DNA from: Anaerolineales bacterium
GTDB lineage: Bacteria > Chloroflexota > Anaerolineae > Anaerolineales > Villigracilaceae
Assembly (NCBI GenBank): GCA_030834895.1
Contig: JAUQXA010000033.1
Coordinates: 1-64,000 of the forward strand
DNA: 64,000 bases
Direction of reading: 5' to 3'
Position 1 is the stretch's first letter, and the number at the start of each line of letters is the position of its first letter. The translations under genes were made by a program, and so were the position numbers. Positions 51,370 through 58,978 of the stretch are shown here, piece by piece. Below the pieces are notes generated by a model that saw only the letters and a program-made list of their open reading frames with translations, had not been told where the DNA came from and searched no databases.

Positions 51370-52902
51370 ATGAAACAAACTGCCATCGTCATTGGTGCGG
51401 GAATTGGCGGAATCGCCACCGCCGCCCGCCTCGCCAAAAATGGATACGATGTGACCGTGTTGGAAAAAAACGACACCCCAGGCGGACGCTGTAACCAAAT
51501 CATCAAAGATGGACACCGCTTCGACATTGGTCCGACCCTGTTTTTGATGCCCGAAATTTGGGAGGAGACCTTTGCCTCGCTCGGCGAAAACCTGAGCGAC
51601 CATCTCGACCTGCGTCGCATTGACCCAACTTACAAAGTCCGCTTCGACGATGGCTTGGAATTGGAACTGACTTCGAATATCGGCAAAATGCAGACCCAAC
51701 TGGAGAAAGTGGAAAAGACCGCCTTCACGGGATTTTTGAATTACATTGCCGAAGGAAGCAGGCATTACAAGCTTTCGCTGGAGAAATTCGTTGGCCGAAA
51801 CTTCTTCAACATCTTCGAGTATTTCAGTCTCTCCAACCTGCCCCTGATTTTCCAACTCAAGGCGCTGGGCAAGCATTACAAAAACACAAGCCGCTTTTTT
51901 CAAGATGAACGCTTGAAAGCCGCCTTTACCTTTCAAAACATGTATCTGGGGCTTAGCCCCTACGACGCACCCGCCACCTATTCCCTCCTGCAATACACCG
52001 AACTCGCGGAAGGAGTTTGGTATCCAATGGGCGGGATGTACGCGGGCATTCAGGCGTTGACCAAAATCGCCGAAAAACTGGGCGTGAAGTTCATCTACAA
52101 CGCACCAGTGAAAAAGTTGAAGGTTGCAGGCTCAAAGGTTGCAGGTTTAGAGTTGGAGGATGGGCGCGAGTTCGCCGCCGACATCTTCGTCGGCAATGCC
52201 GACCTGCCCTACATCTACGACCAGCTGCTCCCTGACCGCGCCGAGGCGAAGAAACTCATTGAAGAGAAACTCTACACCTGCTCCACCATCATGTTCTACT
52301 GGGGCGTGGACAAGGAGTATCCGCAGATTGCGCACCACAACGTTTTCCTCGGCGGCGATTACAAGGCGTCGTTCGACCAAATCTTCAATGACCATATCCT
52401 GCCCGAAGCGCCATCGTTCTACGTCCACGCCCCAAAGCGGACCGATCCAGCCGCCGCACCCGAAGGGCAGGATACGCTCTACGTGCTGGTTCCCGTCGGG
52501 CATCTCGATGCGCGCAGCAAACAGGATTGGGATGCGCTGATTCAACGCGCCCGTCAGACGGTGCTGACTCGTCTCGGCAACGAATTAGGGGCAACCGACC
52601 TCGAGCGCCACCTAAAGTTCGAGATGGTGTACCAGCCCAAAACGTGGAAGGAACGCTTCAACCTCGTCAACGGGTCGGCGTTCGGGCTGAGTCACAATTT
52701 CTGGCAGGTCGGGTATCTACGTCCGCGAAACCGCCATGCAAAATATAAAAACCTGTACTTCGCGGGCGCATCCACCCATCCTGGGACTGGACTGCCCATC
52801 GTCCTTCTTTCTGCTCGCTTAACAACTGAACGAATCCTCAAAGAAATGGGTACAATATCTGTACAAAATGTGAAAAAGGCAATGTTGGCTGCCGCCGACT
52901 AG
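51370..52902 (+). CDS. crtI: Phytoene desaturase
   Basis: CrtI uses FAD to desaturate phytoene toward lycopene. The 510-residue protein has the N-terminal dinucleotide fold IVIGAGIGGIATAARLAKNG, then EKNDTPGGRCNQI and DIGPTLFLMP, and the C-terminal bacterial desaturase signature NLYFAGASTHPGTGLPIVL. AAAGGAG precedes the start. The segment KVAGSKVAGLELEDG is encoded by a short direct repeat (AAGGTTGCAGG twice, at 52120 and 52135), which looks like a small expansion. The B12 regulator gene follows after 18 nt. Confidence 0.95.
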   Translation: MKQTAIVIGAGIGGIATAARLAKNGYDVTVLEKNDTPGGRCNQIIKDGHRFDIGPTLFLMPEIWEETFASLGENLSDHLDLRRIDPTYKVRFDDGLELELTSNIGKMQTQLEKVEKTAFTGFLNYIAEGSRHYKLSLEKFVGRNFFNIFEYFSLSNLPLIFQLKALGKHYKNTSRFFQDERLKAAFTFQNMYLGLSPYDAPATYSLLQYTELAEGVWYPMGGMYAGIQALTKIAEKLGVKFIYNAPVKKLKVAGSKVAGLELEDGREFAADIFVGNADLPYIYDQLLPDRAEAKKLIEEKLYTCSTIMFYWGVDKEYPQIAHHNVFLGGDYKASFDQIFNDHILPEAPSFYVHAPKRTDPAAAPEGQDTLYVLVPVGHLDARSKQDWDALIQRARQTVLTRLGNELGATDLERHLKFEMVYQPKTWKERFNLVNGSAFGLSHNFWQVGYLRPRNRHAKYKNLYFAGASTHPGTGLPIVLLSARLTTERILKEMGTISVQNVKKAMLAAAD

Positions 52903-52920
52903 CCCATTTCGGAGGATCCA

Positions 52921-54249
52921 ATGTCCCTTAGCAAAAGTCCGGTTTTCAACCTAAAAGTTGTTCTGCAAGAAACCAACATTGCAGCCGACACCCTGCGCGC
53001 CTGGGAACGGCGTTATGGTTTGCCCATGCCGCAGCGCACGGCAGGTGGACATCGCCTTTATTCCCAGTACGATATCGAAACAATCAGATGGTTGCTGACA
53101 AGGCAAGCCGAGGGACTTTCGATCTCACGCGCTGTGGATTTGTGGAACGAACACAACGCTTCCGGAGTCGACCCGCTGGCTGGATTCAACGCCCCCGACC
53201 TCATCTCCACTCAGGCAATTCCCGCCCTTTACGTTTCGCCAGACACCAACCTTGATTACCTGCGGACGCAATGGATTGGAGCCTGCATGAAATTCAGCGA
53301 ATCCCATGCCGAGCAGGTTTTGAATCAGGCGTTTTCCATGTTCCCCGTTGAAGCGGTCTGCATGGAGGTTTTACAAAAGGGCATGGCAGAGATCGGCAAC
53401 CTTTGGTACGAAAACAAGGCGACTGTCCAGCAGGAGCATTTTGCTTCGGGACTCGCCATGCGTCGACTCGACTCATTGCTCAGCGCATCCCCAGCCCCAT
53501 CGCGCAGTCAAACTGTATTGGTTGGATGTCCGCCAAACGAATGGCATACTTTCACGCCTTTACTTCTCTCCCTGCTTCTTCGCCGTCGCGGATTGAATGT
53601 AGTCTATCTTGGCGCAAACGTACCAGTTACGGATTTTGAAGAGACGGTCAAATCAGTGCGCGGAAAATTGATCATCCTCGTGGCGCAGACTTTGGTCACC
53701 GCCGCCGCGTTGCGAACCACCGCGCAGGCACTAACGGACCTGCGCATTCCCATCGGTTACGGGGGGCGAATTTTTACCCTGCTGCCCAATCTGACGGAAC
53801 GAATCGCGGGGCATTATCTCGGTGATTCAGTCACGGCTGCGCTCGAATCCGTCGATTCAATTTTGCAAGCAAAGGGCGAAACAAAGGCCAACCCATCTGT
53901 CAGTGTGGCAAAGAAATATCGCGAAGCCCATCGCTTTTTCACCTCGGAACGCACACGCATCGAGAGCACCGTCATCGAATCAGCCCGCTCCTACCAGATC
54001 AATCTGAATGGTCTCAACACTGGAATTCAATATCTGGGCGATAACATTGCTGCCGCCTTGCAACTCGGCGACATGGAATATGTCACAAATGAAATGGAAT
54101 GGTTGAAGACCCTGCTCCAGTCCCACAAAAGACCATCACAGGAACTGACGGATTTCATGGGAATCTATTCCCGCGCAGTGGACAAGCACATCAACGGACA
54201 GGGTGAACCAATCAAGGAATGGCTGAAAGCACAAGCAAGGAAAATCTAA
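52921..54249 (+). CDS. carH: CarH/LitR-type MerR regulator with B12 photosensor domain and extra C-terminal domain
   Basis: In CarH proteins, adenosylcobalamin holds a DNA-bound tetramer that falls apart in light and releases carotenoid genes. The 442-residue protein has a MerR helix-turn-helix (residues 10-70, TLRAWERRYGLPMPQRT), the helical cap of the B12 site with W162, E172 and H173 in GNLWYENKATVQQEHF, and a Rossmann domain with the lower ligand H209 in PPNEWHTF. Known CarH proteins end near 300; here about 120 further helical residues follow (from about 325, KKYREAHRFFTSERTRIES). It sits right after crtI, consistent with control of the divergent crt promoter. Confidence 0.9.
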   Translation: MSLSKSPVFNLKVVLQETNIAADTLRAWERRYGLPMPQRTAGGHRLYSQYDIETIRWLLTRQAEGLSISRAVDLWNEHNASGVDPLAGFNAPDLISTQAIPALYVSPDTNLDYLRTQWIGACMKFSESHAEQVLNQAFSMFPVEAVCMEVLQKGMAEIGNLWYENKATVQQEHFASGLAMRRLDSLLSASPAPSRSQTVLVGCPPNEWHTFTPLLLSLLLRRRGLNVVYLGANVPVTDFEETVKSVRGKLIILVAQTLVTAAALRTTAQALTDLRIPIGYGGRIFTLLPNLTERIAGHYLGDSVTAALESVDSILQAKGETKANPSVSVAKKYREAHRFFTSERTRIESTVIESARSYQINLNGLNTGIQYLGDNIAAALQLGDMEYVTNEMEWLKTLLQSHKRPSQELTDFMGIYSRAVDKHINGQGEPIKEWLKAQARKI

Positions 54250-54262
54250 AAAGGAGAAACTT

Positions 54263-55102
54263 ATGAGCATTCGTATCGTCACCGACAGCGCCTGTGACCT
54301 GCCCGCGGAAATCGTGGCAGAAGAGAAGATTACCGTCGTCCCGTTGTATATCAACGTTGGCGAGGAAAGCTACCTGGATGGGGTCAATTTGACGCGGGAG
54401 GAATTCTACAACCGCTTGCCAAATTATAATTCCGCCCCCAAAACCGCCACCCCCAGTGTGGATTCCTTCCTGCAAGTCTATGAACGCCTCGCAAATGAAG
54501 GCGCGCGGGCGATTCTATCCATCCACCTGTCGGAGGCATTGAGCGCGACCATCAACGCGGCGCGGACTGCGGCGGATCAGTTCACGCGCATCCCCGTCAC
54601 CGTGATTGATTCAACCCAACTCAGCCTCGGCGAAGGTTTCATTGTGGAGAAAGCCGCGCAACTGGCAAAACTTGGCAACACAGCAGAGGAAATCATCGAA
54701 GCGTTGAAGGGCTTCATGAAGCGCACCTATGTCTTTGCCTCGCTGAAAACCCTCGAATACCTGCGGCGCGGCGGACGGATGAATTCCGCAATCGCGCACT
54801 TCGGCGAATTCCTGCAAATCAAACCCCTGCTCCACATGAACATGGGCAAACCATCCGCATCCCGCACACGCACCAACAGCCGCGCCCGCCAGCGCCTGCT
54901 CGACTGGCTGGCGGAATATGCGCCCTACGAAAAACTTGCCATTGTCCATGCGGGCATTCAGGAGGAAGCCGAAGCCCTGCGCGAACAAGTCCGTTCCTAC
55001 TTCCCCGAAGGGCAACTCGTCCCCATTGTCCAAATCACTCCCGTTCTCGGTTCACATCTCGGCATCGGCGCGATTGGGTTCGCCTGTATCTCGAAAAAAT
55101 AA
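54263..55102 (+). CDS. DegV family fatty-acid-binding protein
   Basis: The 279-residue protein has the DegV/FakB fold: IVTDSACDLPAEI at the start, SQPT-like segment KTATPSVDSFL, IHLSEALSATINAA and the family motif LEYLRRGGRMNS near residue 170. Proteins of this family hold a fatty acid for the FakA kinase; no fakA gene is near. It follows carH after 13 nt and probably shares its transcript. A palindromic element begins directly at its stop codon. Confidence 0.93.
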   Translation: MSIRIVTDSACDLPAEIVAEEKITVVPLYINVGEESYLDGVNLTREEFYNRLPNYNSAPKTATPSVDSFLQVYERLANEGARAILSIHLSEALSATINAARTAADQFTRIPVTVIDSTQLSLGEGFIVEKAAQLAKLGNTAEEIIEALKGFMKRTYVFASLKTLEYLRRGGRMNSAIAHFGEFLQIKPLLHMNMGKPSASRTRTNSRARQRLLDWLAEYAPYEKLAIVHAGIQEEAEALREQVRSYFPEGQLVPIVQITPVLGSHLGIGAIGFACISKK

Positions 55103-55188
55103 TGTCATTGCGAGACGGCGCTTTTCCGTCGAAGCAATCTCCATATCGCAAAAGATTGCTTCGCTCGTTCCACTTGCTCGCAATGACA
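55103..55188. repeat. Dispersed palindromic repeat, copy 1
   Basis: TGTCATTGCGAG and CTCGCAATGACA form the ends. An inner pair GAAGCAATC / GATTGCTTC forms a second stem. A second copy lies at 58882-58961. The element begins directly after the degV-like stop codon. Confidence 0.85.
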
Positions 55189-55204
55189 TAAACAAAGGAA
55201 AAAC

Positions 55205-55531
55205 ATGAAAATCGCAAAAATCATCTCCTTCCTTGGCGTCTTTGCCATGACTGCCGTGCTGATCTACGGCTTCACCGTCGGCGACTTCTTTGGCGAAGGC
55301 AGCCAGTTGACTTCCATGCCCTGGGGCATCGTCTCCCTCGTTGACCTGTACACGGGTTTCGTCCTCTTCTCGATGTGGATCATCTACCGTGAAAAGTCCC
55401 TGCCTATCGCCATCCTCTGGACAATCGCCATGATGGTGCTTGGTTTCTTTGCTGGCAGCCTTTACGCCTTCATTGCCCTGCAAACCAGCGGCGGTGACTG
55501 GCGCAAGTTCTGGCTTGGGAAACATGCATAA
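55205..55531 (+). CDS. Small membrane protein (DUF1475/DUF2834-like)
   Basis: The 108-residue protein has three membrane helices. The segment MPWGIVSLVDLYTGFVLFSMWIIYREK matches, in pattern, small membrane proteins of the DUF1475/DUF2834 type (PW-x-x-x-x-x-DLY then W-x-x-YRE). Its function is unknown. AAAGGA precedes the ATG. It is the first of four membrane proteins of unknown function in this series. Confidence 0.75.
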   Translation: MKIAKIISFLGVFAMTAVLIYGFTVGDFFGEGSQLTSMPWGIVSLVDLYTGFVLFSMWIIYREKSLPIAILWTIAMMVLGFFAGSLYAFIALQTSGGDWRKFWLGKHA

Positions 55532-55542
55532 CATCCATGTCC

Positions 55543-55565
55543 TGTCGAGGGCTAAGCCCCCGACA
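55543..55565. repeat. Short intergenic palindrome
   Basis: TGTCGAGGGC and GCCCCCGACA, one mismatch, with a 3-nt loop, lie between two genes of the series. Confidence 0.6.
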
Positions 55566-55579
55566 AAGCAGGCACAAAA

Positions 55580-56260
55580 ATGACTCAATCCAAATCACGC
55601 GAACTGCTCGATGAATTCCGCACCGTCTTTGCGGGACGGAATTCCTTCCTCGACGCCATCCTGCCGCCGATTCTCTTTCTGCTGGTCAACGGGCTGGCTG
55701 GATTCCAAGCCGCCATGTGGAGCGCGCTTGGGCTTTCGGCGGCCATCGCCGCCTTGCGAATCATCCGCAAGCAATCGCTGATTTATGCGCTGGCTGGCGT
55801 CGGGAGCGTGGTGGCCGCTATCGGCATCGTGTGGATTTTGGGCAAGTCAGAGGGATTCTTTTTGCCAGGACTCATCAGCGGAAGCATGACCCTGCTGTTG
55901 ACCATCGTCAGTCTGGTCATCCGCCGTCCGATGGTGGCGTGGACAAGTTTTATCGCCCGCCGCTGGCCCCTGGACTGGTATTTGCATCCGCAGGTGCGAC
56001 CCGCCTACAGCGAGACGACTTTCGGGTGGGCTGTGTTCTTCGCCGCCCGCCTGTTCCTGCAATATTCGGTCTATCAAAGCGAAGACGTCACCCTGCTGAC
56101 TGTGACAAACTTCATCACAGGCTGGCCCTTCACCATTCTTTTGCTTGTCCTCACCTATCTCTATGGGACTTGGAGACTTGTGAAACTTCAGGGTCCCAGC
56201 GTGGAAGAATTCAAGAACAACACCCCTCCGCCGTGGCAAGGTCAGCGGCGTGGATTTTAA
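55580..56260 (+). CDS. DUF3159 family membrane protein
   Basis: The 226-residue protein has six predicted helices and a pattern like DUF3159: LPPILFLLVNGLAGFQAAMW near the start, LIRKQSLIYALAG-type segment, and RRPMVAWTSFIARRWPLDWY in the middle. The function of the family is unknown. It lacks a strong ribosome binding site. It lies in the co-directional series after carH. Confidence 0.8.
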   Translation: MTQSKSRELLDEFRTVFAGRNSFLDAILPPILFLLVNGLAGFQAAMWSALGLSAAIAALRIIRKQSLIYALAGVGSVVAAIGIVWILGKSEGFFLPGLISGSMTLLLTIVSLVIRRPMVAWTSFIARRWPLDWYLHPQVRPAYSETTFGWAVFFAARLFLQYSVYQSEDVTLLTVTNFITGWPFTILLLVLTYLYGTWRLVKLQGPSVEEFKNNTPPPWQGQRRGF

Positions 56261-56290
56261 TCGTAAAGAAAGATAAAAAGGAGAAATTTC

Positions 56291-57157
56291 ATGAAAGAAG
56301 CGGAACTTAAATCATTGGCTGTTTTTATCATACTGATTGCAATTGGGATTTTGGTCGCTTTGGCGGGAAGCCAAAACGGCAGCTCGGTTGCGGGCATTCC
56401 AGTATTCGCCTTATTGGTCGGGCTGGCGTTTGTCATTCAATGGCTGGTGTTCGTTCCAGCGTATAAATTCCAAACCGAGAAGTTTTTCGACATCACAGGA
56501 AGCATCACCTACATCACCCTTGTTTTGCTTGCCGTTCTCTTCAGCCCCAACCTCGACACGCGCTCGATTCTGCTCGCCGCGCTGGTCATTGTTTGGGCGC
56601 TGCGACTCGGTACTTTCCTCTTCACCCGAATCAAAAAAGCGGGCAAGGATGATCGCTTCGACGAAATCAAACCACTGTTCTTCCGCTTCTTGAACGTCTG
56701 GACGATTCAAGCCCTGTGGGTGACGTTCACCGCCTCCGCCGCGCTGATAGCGATTACCGCATCCACGAGAAAGGAAATGGACTGCTATTCGGTGATTGGC
56801 GCCCTTCTCTGGTTGTTTGGTTTTATCTTTGAAGTGGCTGCCGACACGCAAAAAAGCCGTTTCAACGCCAACCCCGCCAATAAGGGCAAGTTCATCCAGA
56901 CAGGACTGTGGGCGCGCTCCCGTCACCCCAATTACTTCGGCGAGATCGTGCTATGGATCGGCATCGCGGTGATTGCCATCCCCGTCCTACAAGGCTGGCA
57001 ATGGGTTGCCATGATTTCGCCCATCTTCGTTATCCTGCTTCTGACTCGCGTCAGCGGGATTCCGCTGCTCGAAAAGAAAGCGGACAAAAAATGGGGCGGG
57101 CAGGAAGATTACGAGGCGTACAAGAAGAAGACGCCTGTGTTAATTCCCAAGTTGTAA
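56291..57157 (+). CDS. DUF1295 / steroid 5-alpha-reductase-like membrane protein
   Basis: The 288-residue protein has about seven helices and the C-terminal signature of DUF1295 and related isoprenylcysteine methyltransferase-like enzymes: SRFNANPANKGKFIQTGLWA, RSRHPNYFGEIVLWIGI and a final PLLEKKADKKWGGQEDYEAY. Such enzymes act on lipid substrates with NADPH or SAM; the substrate is unknown. DUF1295 genes recur in light-induced LitR/CarH gene sets of other bacteria, which fits this location. AAGGAG precedes the start. Confidence 0.88.
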   Translation: MKEAELKSLAVFIILIAIGILVALAGSQNGSSVAGIPVFALLVGLAFVIQWLVFVPAYKFQTEKFFDITGSITYITLVLLAVLFSPNLDTRSILLAALVIVWALRLGTFLFTRIKKAGKDDRFDEIKPLFFRFLNVWTIQALWVTFTASAALIAITASTRKEMDCYSVIGALLWLFGFIFEVAADTQKSRFNANPANKGKFIQTGLWARSRHPNYFGEIVLWIGIAVIAIPVLQGWQWVAMISPIFVILLLTRVSGIPLLEKKADKKWGGQEDYEAYKKKTPVLIPKL

Positions 57158-57162
57158 TTTTT

Positions 57163-57193
57163 TTGTAGGGGCGGGGTTACCTCGCCCCTACAA
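57163..57193. repeat. Short intergenic palindrome
   Basis: TTGTAGGGGCG and CGCCCCTACAA form a perfect 11-bp inverted repeat with a 9-nt loop between the DUF1295 and DUF4345 genes. Confidence 0.75.
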
Positions 57194-57204
57194 TTGGAGA
57201 AAAC

Positions 57205-57552
57205 ATGTTCATCAAAATTCTACAAATCATCGCAGTCGTAGCCACCATCCTGACGGGGCTTGTGTCCCTCGTCAACCCGCGCGGGGTCGAAGGCTTTACG
57301 GGACTCACCGCCCCAGGCGTGCGCGGCATCACCGAAATCCGCTCCATCCTCGGTGGGGTCTTCATCGGGCTGGGTATCGCTGTCTTTTTGCTCGGCACGC
57401 GCGAGACGTATCAAATGCTCGGCATCACCTACCTCGCCATCGGTGTGGTGCGGCTCGTTTCTATCTTCTTGGACAAGTCCTCGGTGCAGTCCAACTGGAT
57501 TAGTTTTGCCGTTGAAATCATCTTCGGCGTTCTTTTGTTAGTGCCAGCATGA
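57205..57552 (+). CDS. DUF4345-like membrane protein
   Basis: The 115-residue protein has four helices and the family-like segment VRGITEIRSILGGVFIGLGI, which has the conserved G-x-x-E-x-R-x-x-x-G-G-x-x-x-G pattern of DUF4345 proteins. Its function is unknown. The stop overlaps the start of the peroxiredoxin-like gene (ATGA), so the two are translated together. Confidence 0.8.
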   Translation: MFIKILQIIAVVATILTGLVSLVNPRGVEGFTGLTAPGVRGITEIRSILGGVFIGLGIAVFLLGTRETYQMLGITYLAIGVVRLVSIFLDKSSVQSNWISFAVEIIFGVLLLVPA

Positions 57553-58040
57553 GCCGCGCCGAACTCAACAAACCCGCTCCTGATTTTACGCTGACCGATT
57601 TCAACGGGCGCGAAGTCAGCCTGACCGATTTTCAAGGGAAGAAAAATGTCCTGCTGGTTTTCAACCGTGGATTTTTCTGACCGTTCTGCCAGCGGCACAT
57701 GGCGCAGTTGCGCCAGGACTTTGACAAATTCACAGCACAGGAAACCGAAATCGTGGTGGTCGGACCCGAAGACGCCGCCTCGTTTTCAGCCTATTGGCAA
57801 AATCACAAACTGCCCTTTGTCGGTTTGCCCGACCCAAGCCATACGGTGTTGAAGCGCTACGGGCAGGAAGTCAACCTGTTCAAGTTTGGACGCATGCCAG
57901 CACAGGTTGCGATTGATAAAAATGGAACGGCGCGCTACGTCCACTACGGTCACAATGCCGCCGACATTCCAGCCAATGAAGAAATTTTGGATCTATTGGA
58001 AGCAATGAACAAGGAAACACATGCCAGCAGTCAAAGATAA
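57549..58040 (+). CDS. Peroxiredoxin-like selenoprotein (in-frame TGA)
   Basis: Read through a TGA at 57678-57680, the gene gives a 163-residue AhpC/TSA-type redoxin: LNKPAPDFTLTDFNGREVSL, VLLVFNRGFF-U-PFCQRHMAQLR, VVVGPEDAASFSAYW, then MPAQVAIDKNG. In the family the site is WCPxC. Here the first Cys is the TGA codon (position 44) and C47 remains, giving UxxC. The frame is intact on both sides. The start overlaps the DUF4345 stop and the end overlaps the SDR start by 20 nt, which argues against a dead gene. A stem-loop suited to be a bacterial SECIS lies 19 nt after the TGA. If Sec is not inserted, only 43 residues would be made. Confidence 0.82.
57700..57715 (+). promoter_or_regulatory. Candidate SECIS stem-loop
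   Basis: TGGCGC and GCGCCA pair around the loop AGTT, with G in the second loop position about 27 nt after the TGA codon. Bacterial SECIS elements place a short stem with an early loop G at such a distance. An alternative weaker stem GCCA/TGGC begins at 57688. Confidence 0.55.
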
Positions 58041-58881
58041 GGTTGTCGTTGTCACAGGCTCCACGCGCGGATTCGGATTCGCCATCGCAAAGTCGATGCT
58101 CGAAGCGGGAGCCATCGTCGCCATCACAGGCAGAAGCCAGGGGGCAGTCGAAGGCGCGTTGGGCAAACTCCAGTCCAAGGGACGAGTCAGCGGATTCGTG
58201 GTGGATGTCCGCAGCGAGGAACAAGTCTACAAACTGGTGGATGATGTCCTCAAGGAATTTGGTCGCATCGATGTCTGGGTCAACAATGCGGGATATTCCA
58301 ACGCAGCAGGGATGATGATCGAAATGAATCCGCAGGATGCTTTGGACATGTTCATGTCGAATGATCTCGGCGTGTTGCAATGCACACAAGCCATCATGCG
58401 CTACATGCTGCCGCGCAAGGAGGGGATGCTGGTCAACATCTATGGCAATGGAAGTTTTCTGCGTCCCGCTTCGCCCACTGGACTCTACGGTGCGACTAAA
58501 GCCTGGCTGACCTCGTTCACGCGCAGTCTGGCAAAGGAACTCAAAGGCAGTGGCGTGCAGATTTTGGGATTCAGCCCCGGCATGATGACCACCGACATGC
58601 TGACCAGCCCCATCGTGGTCGGCGAGCGCGGACAAGAAATGTTGAAGAATTTTGGCTTTGTACTGCGCTTCCTCGGTAGACCAGCCAAATATGCTTCAGA
58701 TAAATTGGTCAAGGCAGTTGCAAATCATCGAAGCGAGTTTGCCGAAGTGAAATTGTTCAAGCCATGGACTCCGCTCTTTGGGTTGATCCGCGTCGGCTGG
58801 GAAAACCTGACGAAGACAGGCAAAGACCCTGAGTTCGAGTTAAAGTATCAGGAAGCGTATCAACCGAAGTTTAGAAATTGA
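58021..58881 (+). CDS. Short-chain dehydrogenase/reductase
   Basis: The 286-residue classical SDR has the cofactor motif VVVTGSTRGFGFAIA, NNAGYS, and the catalytic Tyr-Lys pair in GLYGATKAW with a Ser upstream (IYGNGSFLRPASPTG). The C-terminal tail is longer than in standard 250-residue SDRs. The substrate is unknown. It overlaps the selenoprotein gene by 20 nt. SDR genes also recur in light-induced CarH/LitR gene sets. Confidence 0.92.
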   Translation: MPAVKDKVVVVTGSTRGFGFAIAKSMLEAGAIVAITGRSQGAVEGALGKLQSKGRVSGFVVDVRSEEQVYKLVDDVLKEFGRIDVWVNNAGYSNAAGMMIEMNPQDALDMFMSNDLGVLQCTQAIMRYMLPRKEGMLVNIYGNGSFLRPASPTGLYGATKAWLTSFTRSLAKELKGSGVQILGFSPGMMTTDMLTSPIVVGERGQEMLKNFGFVLRFLGRPAKYASDKLVKAVANHRSEFAEVKLFKPWTPLFGLIRVGWENLTKTGKDPEFELKYQEAYQPKFRN

Positions 58882-58961
58882 TGTCATTGCGAGGGCGTTA
58901 GCCCGAAGCAATCCCTTAGAAGAAGATTGCTTCGTCGCCGCTTCGCGCTCCTCGCAATGAC
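58882..58961. repeat. Dispersed palindromic repeat, copy 2
   Basis: Ends TGTCATTGCGAG and CTCGCAATGAC, inner GAAGCAATC / GATTGCTTC, as in copy 1 at 55103-55188. It begins directly after the SDR stop codon, as copy 1 does after the degV-like gene. Confidence 0.85.
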
Positions 58962-58978
58962 GATAACGCACAGGAATT

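Noticed and set aside
57549..57680. Treating the peroxiredoxin-like gene as a pseudogene with a nonsense mutation.
   Set aside because: The TGA is exactly at the redox Cys position, the rest of the frame is intact and overlaps genes at both ends, and a suitable stem-loop follows; it remains the main alternative until Sec genes are confirmed.
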